Below, piece after piece: positions 55,288 through 64,000 of a stretch of DNA of 64,000 bases. The DNA is from Gulosibacter molinativorax. GTDB lineage: Bacteria > Actinomycetota > Actinomycetes > Actinomycetales > Microbacteriaceae. The notes beneath the pieces are model-generated. The model saw only the letters and a list, made by a program, of their open reading frames with translations. It did no database searches and was not told the DNA's origin. Numbering within the stretch: position 1 is the first letter of the stretch; each line of letters starts with the position of its first letter. A program made the position numbers and the translations under genes. The DNA lies in NCBI RefSeq assembly GCF_003010915.2, contig NZ_CP028426.1, positions 1,922,001 through 1,986,000 on the forward strand, given 5' to 3'.

Positions 55288-58200
55288 TTCGGCTCCTTCC
55301 CTTCTCGCTTCGGCAGCACCTGCATCTGTTTCGTGACCGGTTTCGCAGTCTCGATGTGGCCGCGGACCTCGGCCTCATCGAGGACTTCCTCGCTTACCCG
55401 CAGCCTGCCCGAGCGCTGCTCTTCTGCCTGGATGTCGAGCTCGCTACCGAGCGAGCGCAGGACGTCGACGGCGAGACCGATCACGATCAGGTACACACCG
55501 ATGTCAAAGATCGTCGAGGTCACGAAGATGACGTGGCCAACCCACTCAACCTCCTGGTCCACCCAGAACGACGTGAGCGGCGCGTGCCCGAAGAACATTG
55601 GCACGAGGGCGCTGCCCGCGGCGAGGATCATACCGACGCCCAGCAGCGTACCGGCGTCGACCCGCACCGCCTCGTTGAGCTCGTGACGGCCACCGGCCAT
55701 GTATCGAGCCGCGAGCGCGAGGGCCGCGACGACGCCGCCAGCAAAGCCTCCACCCGGGTCATTGTGTCCCGAGAACAGCAGGAACAGGGAGACGATGATC
55801 ATCGCGTGGAAGAGCAGTCGGACGACGACTTCCACCACGATCGAGCGGTGCTCCGGCGCCAGCGAGTGCCCGGCGAGGAGCCAAACATTGTGATCGGAGC
55901 GCCCCTGCGCGCCCTTGCTGTCGCGTTCGCGCAGCTCGCGCGGGATCGCGCGATTACGGCGCTTCGCGGATGCGACGATCGATTCGCGGATCGTGGTGCG
56001 GTCGGGCCGACGGAAGAATCCGCCGCGAGGCGCGAGGGAAGTCGTCTGCTGGTGCTTCGAGCCACGAGCGTTGAGATACACGAGGCTCGCGACACCGGTC
56101 GCGGCCGCGATGAGCACCGACAGCTCCCCCATCGTGTCCCAGCCGCGGATGTCGACGAGCGTGACGTTGACGATGTTTGAGCCGTGACCGCCCTCGAGGG
56201 CGAGTTCCGCGAAGGAGGTTCCGTCCGGAGTAGCAACGCGGGCGCCCATCGAGATGAGCACGACCGCGGCGATCGCGAACGCGACGCCGAAGCCGATCGC
56301 CCAGCGGACCCAGGGGCGGATGTTGTTCTGGAGCTTCGCGTGCCGGGCGGGCAGGCGTCGCAGTACCAACACGAACACGATGAGCGAAAGCGTCTCGATC
56401 AGCGCCTGTGTCGTCGCGAGGTCAGGTGCACCCGAAATCGCGAAGATCGCTGCCTGGGCGTACCCGGTAATGCCGACGAGGATGACGCCCTGGAAGCGCT
56501 TTGCGGATCGCGTCGTCGCGAATGCCGCGATCACGATGACGATGAGAATCGCGATCTGCGGCCAGCTCCACGCGATGGTCAGGTCCGGGTCACCCATCCC
56601 GCGGAATGCGAAAGCGCCGATCACGACACCGATAAACACGACGAACGTCGTCGCCAGGTACATCGGCAGCGAACCGCGCTGGGTGGATGCGGTGATTCGC
56701 GCGGCGACCGCGTCGGTTACGCGCAGCGCGAGCCAGTAGCCGCGGGAGGACTCGATGATGTCGGGAACGCGGGCCTGCAGCTTCGCGATCGGTGCCCGGA
56801 AGTAGAACAGTGCGAGGCCGATGAGGATCGTGATGGCCGAGATGCCGAGTGCGGGCTCGAAGCCGTGCCAAATCGCGAGGTGGTAGGGATGCGCGGGGTC
56901 AATCGCCGGCATCGTGTCGGCGTAGGCGGCGAGGAGTTGGTCGATCCCCGAGGCGATGAACGGGAAAACAATGGTCGCGACGACGAGGAGCCCCGGCGCG
57001 ATGAGCTCGTCGGCGTGCTCCTTCGTGTGCTCGACCTCTTCGACGCCGGGCTTCTTCGCGAACGCGCCGTGCACGAAGCGCGCCGTGTAGGCGAAGGTTA
57101 GAATCGAGCCCATCGCGGTACCGATGAGCGCAACCAGTCCCCACGCATCCCCGTGCTCGAATGCCGAGATGAACGCCGAGAACACGCCCTCCTTCGCGAC
57201 GAAGCCCCACAGCGGCGGGATGCCTGCCATGGATGCGGCGGCAATGGTCGCGATCGTCGCGAGCACTGGCGCTTGGCGGCCCAGCCCCGAAAGCTTTCGG
57301 ATGTCACGTGTTCCCGTTCGGTGGTCAATGATGCCCACGGAGAGGAACAGCGCCGCTTTGAAGAGCGCGTGGCCGATAACCATCGCCAGCGCCGCGAGCC
57401 CCGCATCCCGCCCGCCGAACCCTGCGATCGCGGTCATGAAGCCGAGCTGCGAAACCGTGCCGTAGGCGAGGATCAGCTTGAGGTCGAACTGCCGCAGGGA
57501 TCGCCAGCCGCCGACGAGCATCGTCCAGACGCCGGCCACGATGAGGACTTCGCGGAAGCCGGGGACATCCCCGAACTCGGGCAAGAGGCGTAGGACTAGG
57601 TAAATACCGGCCTTCACCATCGACGCGGCGTGAAGGTAGGCCGACACTGGCGTCGGGGCAGCCATGGCACCGGGGAGCCAGAAGTGGAAGGGGACGAGCG
57701 CCGACTTCGTCATCGCCCCGAGGAGGATCAGCATCAGCGCGGTAATGAGCAGGCCGCTGGTGGGGATGCCGGCGCCGATTATCTCGGAGAAGTTCGCGGA
57801 TCCCGAGATGGAATGCACGATCACGAGCCCCACGAGCATCGCGAGCCCGCCGAACGTGGTGACGAGCAGAGCCTGCATGGCCGCGGCGCGCGACGCACGG
57901 CGACCGGTGTAGTGGCCGATGAGCAGATACGAGAGGATGCTCGTACCTTCCCAGAACACGAACATCAGGTAGATGTTGTCGGCCGTCACGAGACCGAACA
58001 TGACGCCCGCGAAGCCGAGCAGGATGCCCGCGAAGCGGCCGAGGCCTGGCTCATCACGATCGAAGTAGCTTGCACAGTAGATGAGCACGAGGGCGCCGAT
58101 GGCCGTCACGATCATCGCGAGGACCCAACTGAGCGCATCTATGCGGAAGTTGAGGTCGAGCCCCAACATCGGGAGCCAAGGGATTTGTAGTTCCCACGCG

Positions 58201-58355
58201 CCACCGTGAAGCACTGTCGGCGCCAAAGTCGCGGTCCAGATGGCCGCCGCGGCAGACACGGCCGCGGCCACGTAGAACATTGCGTTGCCCGGTAGGCGCT
58301 TGAGCGCTGGCATCGCGCAACTCGCGACTCCGAAGAGTGCGAGTAGAGCCACCAT
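55284..58355 (-). CDS. mrpA: Na+/H+ antiporter subunit MrpA, fused to MrpB
   Basis: 1023 residues. N-terminal NuoL-like antiporter core with Glu in MFVFWEGTSILSYLLIG and Lys in GAMTKSALVPFHFWLPGAM, then MrpA C-terminal helices. The last about 150 residues are an MrpB domain (FHAMIIVSLFLLFSGHNDPGGGFAGG). That fusion explains why no separate mrpB exists. ATG 58355 with GGAAGG upstream. The operon mrpACDEFG exports Na+ against H+ and supports pH and salt tolerance. Confidence 0.95.
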   Translation of the reverse strand: MVALLALFGVASCAMPALKRLPGNAMFYVAAAVSAAAAIWTATLAPTVLHGGAWELQIPWLPMLGLDLNFRIDALSWVLAMIVTAIGALVLIYCASYFDRDEPGLGRFAGILLGFAGVMFGLVTADNIYLMFVFWEGTSILSYLLIGHYTGRRASRAAAMQALLVTTFGGLAMLVGLVIVHSISGSANFSEIIGAGIPTSGLLITALMLILLGAMTKSALVPFHFWLPGAMAAPTPVSAYLHAASMVKAGIYLVLRLLPEFGDVPGFREVLIVAGVWTMLVGGWRSLRQFDLKLILAYGTVSQLGFMTAIAGFGGRDAGLAALAMVIGHALFKAALFLSVGIIDHRTGTRDIRKLSGLGRQAPVLATIATIAAASMAGIPPLWGFVAKEGVFSAFISAFEHGDAWGLVALIGTAMGSILTFAYTARFVHGAFAKKPGVEEVEHTKEHADELIAPGLLVVATIVFPFIASGIDQLLAAYADTMPAIDPAHPYHLAIWHGFEPALGISAITILIGLALFYFRAPIAKLQARVPDIIESSRGYWLALRVTDAVAARITASTQRGSLPMYLATTFVVFIGVVIGAFAFRGMGDPDLTIAWSWPQIAILIVIVIAAFATTRSAKRFQGVILVGITGYAQAAIFAISGAPDLATTQALIETLSLIVFVLVLRRLPARHAKLQNNIRPWVRWAIGFGVAFAIAAVVLISMGARVATPDGTSFAELALEGGHGSNIVNVTLVDIRGWDTMGELSVLIAAATGVASLVYLNARGSKHQQTTSLAPRGGFFRRPDRTTIRESIVASAKRRNRAIPRELRERDSKGAQGRSDHNVWLLAGHSLAPEHRSIVVEVVVRLLFHAMIIVSLFLLFSGHNDPGGGFAGGVVAALALAARYMAGGRHELNEAVRVDAGTLLGVGMILAAGSALVPMFFGHAPLTSFWVDQEVEWVGHVIFVTSTIFDIGVYLIVIGLAVDVLRSLGSELDIQAEEQRSGRLRVSEEVLDEAEVRGHIETAKPVTKQMQVLPKREGKEPK

Positions 58356-58407
58356 GCGCCCACACCTTCCTTTACGTCCCGAAAAACTGCAACTCCAACA
58401 TCCTAGT

Positions 58408-58438
58408 GGGTGACGCCACCCTCGGTGGGCCGTCACCC
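58408..58438. promoter_or_regulatory. Palindrome between mrpA and the divergent TIM-barrel gene
   Basis: GGGTGACG (58408-58415) with its exact complement CGTCACCC (58431-58438) and an inner CCACC/GGTGG pair, in the 101-base gap shared by the two divergent genes. Could be a regulator site or an RNA hairpin. Confidence 0.5.
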
Positions 58439-58456
58439 AAGCGCGTTAGTGTGTGA

Positions 58457-59260
58457 GTGATGATCCAGATCGGTATGAGCACATCGTGCACCTTCCCTAA
58501 GTCCCTCGACGCATCCTTCAAGATTGCAAAGCGGGCAGGTTTCGATGGCATGGAAGTGATGGTGTCCACGGAGGATGCGACGCGTTCCGCGGCCGCGCTT
58601 CGCGCGCTGATCAGGAAGCACGATCTGCCGGTGCTCGCGATTCACGCTCCGGTGCTGTTCTTTACGCAGTTCGTGTGGGGTACCAACCCCGCCGTGAAGC
58701 TCGAGCGCTCGGTCGAGCTCGCGTATGACTGCGGCGCCGACGTCGTCGTCGTGCACCCGCCATTCCGGTGGCAGGGCAGCTACGCAAAGAATTTCCTCGA
58801 GATCGTGCGACGCCTCGAGCACTCGTCCGGGATCAGCGTCGCCGTCGAGAACATGTTCCCGTGGAATATCGGTGGCGGCAACGGCCGGCAGGCGTACATC
58901 CCGGGCATCGATCCGACGGAGATGGACTGCGACTCGATTACTCTCGACTTCTCGCACGCCGCCCTGTCCGGTCACGACGCCCTCGAGATGGCGCGCGCCA
59001 CAGGGAAGCGGCTGCGGCATATCCACCTCTGCGACGGACAGGCACCGGGTCAGAACGGCAAAAAGCTCTGGGATGAGCACCTCGCCCCTGGTCTCGGCGG
59101 CCAGCCCGTGGCCGAGACGCTGCAGTACCTCGATGACACTCAGTTCAAGGGTCACGTCGTCGCCGAGGTGAACACCCGCGGCGCGAAGAGCGAGACCGAC
59201 CGGCTCCGCATGCTGACGCAGACCGTGGAGTTCGCCCGGCGCAACCTGCGGCAGTACTGA
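58457..59260 (+). CDS. Sugar-phosphate isomerase/epimerase-like TIM-barrel protein
   Basis: 266-267 residues of the xylose-isomerase-like/AP-endonuclease 2 TIM-barrel family. Metal and substrate residues are suggested by VVHPPF, VAVENMFPW (Glu), LDFSHA (Asp/His), HIHLCDG (His) and VAEVNTRG (Glu). GTG 58457 or ATG 58460. TAGTGT seven bases before the ATG might be a leaderless -10. The substrate is unknown. Confidence 0.82.
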   Translation: MMIQIGMSTSCTFPKSLDASFKIAKRAGFDGMEVMVSTEDATRSAAALRALIRKHDLPVLAIHAPVLFFTQFVWGTNPAVKLERSVELAYDCGADVVVVHPPFRWQGSYAKNFLEIVRRLEHSSGISVAVENMFPWNIGGGNGRQAYIPGIDPTEMDCDSITLDFSHAALSGHDALEMARATGKRLRHIHLCDGQAPGQNGKKLWDEHLAPGLGGQPVAETLQYLDDTQFKGHVVAEVNTRGAKSETDRLRMLTQTVEFARRNLRQY

Positions 59261-59318
59261 GCTTGCTTGGCTGAGCTGCGGGGTGGGTGTGGCGTGGTGC
59301 GATGAGTGCCCCCACGCG

Positions 59319-59391
59319 CCGAACCAGGGTCGACGCGCACCGAGCCAGGGCCCACCCGCACCCAACCAGGGCCCGCGCCCACCGAACCAGG
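59319..59391. repeat. 21-base tandem repeat, four copies
   Basis: CCGAACCAGG-like decamers begin at 59319, 59340, 59361 and 59382, exactly 21 bases apart, with GGTCGACGCGCA/GCCCACCCGCA-type DNA between. They lie directly before the palindrome and IS end at 59404. Confidence 0.85.
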
Positions 59392-59403
59392 TCAATTATG
59401 ACT

Positions 59404-59429
59404 CGCCAGGGTGTTCCTTCACCCTGGCG
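59404..59429. repeat. Perfect 10-bp palindrome at the left side of the IS
   Basis: CGCCAGGGTG (59404-59413), six bases TTCCTT, then CACCCTGGCG (59420-59429). GCCAGGGTG recurs in inverted orientation at 61011-61019, so this may mark the element end or be a transcript terminator. Confidence 0.65.
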
Positions 59430-59466
59430 GATCGGTATTTGTCAAGGTGAATGAGGCCGGTGGGTG

Positions 59467-60483
59467 TTAGGCAGCTAATTCGATCTCGTCGACAGATGGC
59501 GGGTTGATCCACGCCGCCGGTTCCCGCTCAAGAATCTTCGGACGGGCCTGTGCTCGGGTACCGAAGCGTTCCGGATGCGCTCGACGAGCAGCGTCCAGGG
59601 TCGCGTCACGGTCTCGATCAACCATGTCAGCAAGCCCGTAATGCACATCCGCAGGCGTATGCATCCCGATCCCGGAATGCCGGTGATGATGGTTATAGGC
59701 ATGCACGAACTCGTCCAGGAACTGCCGCGCATGGACCAGTGACGAGAACCGGTCAGGGAACTCCGGCAGGTATTTCATCGTCTTGAAGAGCGCTTCCGAA
59801 TACGGATTATCATTCGACACGTGCGGGCGGGAACGCGACCGCACCACCCCAAGATCGGCCAGCAGCGTCTGCACCGTTTTCGAAGTCATCGATGGGCCAC
59901 CATCAGAATGCACGACCTGCGGGGTGCCGTGGATCCCGAACGCGTCCAGCATCATCTCTTTGGCGAGGACCCCGTCCTCGCAGGAATGCACGATCGCGCC
60001 CACGATATAGCGGGAGAAAATATCGATCATCACGTACGCGTCGTAATACGTGCCCTTCACCGGCCCCGGGAGCTTCGTAATATCCCACGAGAAAACTTCC
60101 CCAGGCGCGGTCGCGATCAACTCCGGCACCTTCCGTGGCGGATGCGTCGCAAGCCGGCGACGTTCCCGCACCAAGGAGTTCTCGCCCAGCACGCGATACA
60201 TCGTGGACACCGACCCGACATACTCGCCCCGCTCCAGCAGGATCGCGTACACCTGTAACGGCGGCTTATCCACGAACTCCTCGCTATTCAACACCGCCAA
60301 GATCCGGGCTCGTTCCGCGAGCGAGAGCTTGTTCACCGGGACCGGGCGCGGGCCAGCAGGCGCCGGGTCAGGACGCCTCGCGCGGGCGATCGCCCGCGCC
60401 GCGGTCGCCCGCGACACACCAGTCAAGGTCGCAGCCTGCCGGGTCGGGACCCCGGCATCGGTGAGTTCGAGGTAGGTGTTCAT
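59467..60483 (-). CDS. IS3-family transposase OrfB (DDE integrase)
   Basis: 338 residues: N-terminal HTH (VPTRQAATLTGVSRATAARAI), then HTH_21-like and rve integrase core. DDE residues appear in FSWDITKLPG (D), VVHSDGGPSM (D) and NPYSEALFKTMKY (E), all intact. Own ATG at 60483 overlaps the orfA stop by four bases. Confidence 0.93.
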   Translation of the reverse strand: MNTYLELTDAGVPTRQAATLTGVSRATAARAIARARRPDPAPAGPRPVPVNKLSLAERARILAVLNSEEFVDKPPLQVYAILLERGEYVGSVSTMYRVLGENSLVRERRRLATHPPRKVPELIATAPGEVFSWDITKLPGPVKGTYYDAYVMIDIFSRYIVGAIVHSCEDGVLAKEMMLDAFGIHGTPQVVHSDGGPSMTSKTVQTLLADLGVVRSRSRPHVSNDNPYSEALFKTMKYLPEFPDRFSSLVHARQFLDEFVHAYNHHHRHSGIGMHTPADVHYGLADMVDRDRDATLDAARRAHPERFGTRAQARPKILEREPAAWINPPSVDEIELAA

Positions 60484-60920
60484 GAGCGCTTCTTGTGCTT
60501 CGGGTCGGGGTCCGCGCTCTCGGAGAGTTGTTCCAAGAGCGCGTGTGCTTTTCCCATGATGTCTAACGCCGTTTCCGTGGTCGCAAGCTTCCGCTCGGCT
60601 TTGGCGAGTTCTCGCCGTAACCGCGCGATCTCGGCTTGCTCCCGCGAGGGTGCCCCGACCGTGTCGCCGGGCTGTTTGCCCTCGAGGAGGCCCGCGTCAC
60701 GTTGACGTCGCCATTCCGACATCAATGACGAGTAGAGGCCATGCCGACGCAGGAACGCGCCGCCTTGCCCGGTTTCGCAAGCGGTCTCGTACTCGGACAG
60801 GTACTGGAGTTTCTGGGCAGGGGTGAACGACCGACGACGGGTCGGGCCAGTTGGATTCGAGGGAGCGGACACTCTTCCATTGTCCACATCGATCGTGGTG
60901 ATTGGGGCATTGCTACTCAT
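60480..60920 (-). CDS. IS3-family transposase OrfA (HTH/leucine zipper)
   Basis: 146 residues: helix-turn-helix with RRRSFTPAQKLQYLSEYE and the following FLRRHGLYSSLMSEWRRQRD, then a coiled coil (REQAEIARLRRELAKAERKLATTE). DNA-binding part of an IS3 transposase. It meets orfB through an ATGA overlap rather than an obvious slippery run. Confidence 0.92.
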   Translation of the reverse strand: MSSNAPITTIDVDNGRVSAPSNPTGPTRRRSFTPAQKLQYLSEYETACETGQGGAFLRRHGLYSSLMSEWRRQRDAGLLEGKQPGDTVGAPSREQAEIARLRRELAKAERKLATTETALDIMGKAHALLEQLSESADPDPKHKKRS

Positions 60921-61094
60921 CAGGTTGGTGGATCCTTCAACACGCCCTACGAGGCGGATTTGCTATGAACCGGTGGACTCACTCAACCCTGGCACGTAGG
61001 GGATCACCATCACCCTGGCTCCATGAAACTGCGCCATGGCGTGTGAAACGCGGATGCCCACGGTTCACCGTATTCCTGCATTTGTTTCGGAAAT

Positions 61095-61132
61095 AAAAAA
61101 AGAGGGGAACACCCAAAACGAGTGTCCCCCTC
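61095..61132 (-). terminator. Terminator of the rRNA operon
   Basis: Minus-strand stem GAGGGGGACACT (61132-61121) with GGTGTTCCCCTC (61113-61102), then seven T (61101-61095). Lies just after 5S rRNA. Confidence 0.93.
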
Positions 61133-61139
61133 AAAAAGA

Positions 61140-61258
61140 AGTCCGGCAGTGACCTACTCTCCCACACAGTCCCCCATGCAGTACCATCGGCGCAAAGACG
61201 CTTAGCTTCCGGGTTCGGAATGTAACCGGGCGTTTCCATCTCGCTATAACCACCGAAA
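61140..61258 (-). rRNA. 5S ribosomal RNA
   Basis: About 119 bases matching the bacterial 5S pattern: TTTCGGTGG start, GAAACGCCCGG, CATTCCGAACCCGGAAGCTAA and the CACTGCCGG end pairing with the start. Ends are approximate by one or two bases. Confidence 0.95.
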
Positions 61259-61383
61259 CACTATCGAATTATCAACCACCACACCCCACCACGAACACCA
61301 ACCCACACGGATTGACACTCGTAACAGAGCACAGCACTCGACTATATATCGAGAACCACAAAGCGGACGCAAACAACATTACA

Positions 61384-64000
<2,617 letters not shown>

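Larger units (their letters stand above)
59404..61019 (-). mobile_element. IS3-family insertion sequence (ends approximate)
   Basis: Carries orfA and orfB transposase genes of IS3 type with an intact DDE set, so it may be active. GCCAGGGTG at 59405-59413 and its complement at 61011-61019 are the best terminal-repeat candidates, but the span (1.6 kb) is long for IS3 and a second match (AACCCTGGC, 60985-60993) exists. No target duplication could be read. It sits beside the 3' end of the rRNA operon. Confidence 0.6.

Overview
The window is high-GC DNA from a Gram-positive actinobacterium. Microbacteriaceae is my best guess. The grounds are a 5S/23S rRNA cluster of actinobacterial type, many promoters whose -10 box lies 6-7 bases before the start codon (leaderless messages), a CmtR-type metal regulator, MrpA fused to MrpB, PucR/gabT, a sortase-type surface protein, and the very frequent word ggatgcg/cgcatcc. 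I could not test the assignment by searching.

Layout. 1-5.3 kb: a plastic, defence-flavoured edge. It holds hsdM of a type I restriction system (cut by the left edge), a small ribbon-helix-helix-like protein plus a minimal nucleotidyltransferase, a frameshifted D-amino-acid oxidase, a possibly 5'-truncated unknown gene and a HAD phosphatase. 5.4-12.0 kb: a complete type I Wadjet operon, jetABCD, on the minus strand with every gene overlapping the next. 12.1-16.5 kb: metal resistance (cmtR with a CDF exporter, then a CopB-like P1B-ATPase behind a CsoR-type operator), with an SDR gene between. tRNA-Gln(CUG) lies at 16.6 kb. 16.8-23.3 kb: a DHFR-like reductase, then an AraC regulator divergent from a CocE-like hydrolase, an SDR and a vanillyl-alcohol/eugenol-oxidase-type flavoprotein, probably a catabolic unit for a phenolic or ester substrate. 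23.4-32 kb: corA, a GH3 glycosidase, hisC, an EamA exporter, a thioredoxin-reductase-like flavoprotein and gltX. 32-38.4 kb: an HD-type hydrolase and a small membrane protein divergent from a SatD-like protein, a very acidic repeat-bearing cell-wall protein, an FAH-family enzyme, a double UspA protein and a TetR regulator.

38.4-51.6 kb is mostly amino-acid metabolism: gabT with a divergent PucR regulator, ilvE, leuB, an SRPBCC protein, an ABC exporter half-transporter and the branched-chain operon ilvD-ilvB-ilvN-ilvC. 51.7-58.4 kb: a six-gene Mrp Na+/H+ antiporter operon (mrpACDEFG, mrpB fused to mrpA) whose genes all overlap or abut. 58.5-61 kb: a TIM-barrel isomerase-like gene, short tandem repeats and an IS3-family element. 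61.1-64 kb: 5S rRNA and most of 23S rRNA on the minus strand, running off the right edge.

Non-coding structure stands out. A family of palindromic REP-like elements (core TTCGATACGCGGCTTCGCC, then GCTACTCACGGAGC) sits in at least six gaps between genes. Two tandem arrays, at 31.85-32.23 kb and 44.24-44.48 kb, share an exact 84-base period and inverted TTGCCGNTAGC/GCTANCGGCAA arms, so they are probably one undescribed repeat family. The most system-like locus is Wadjet, which is already known. The 84-base arrays and the CocE-like protein lacking recognisable acid and base residues are the least explained items.
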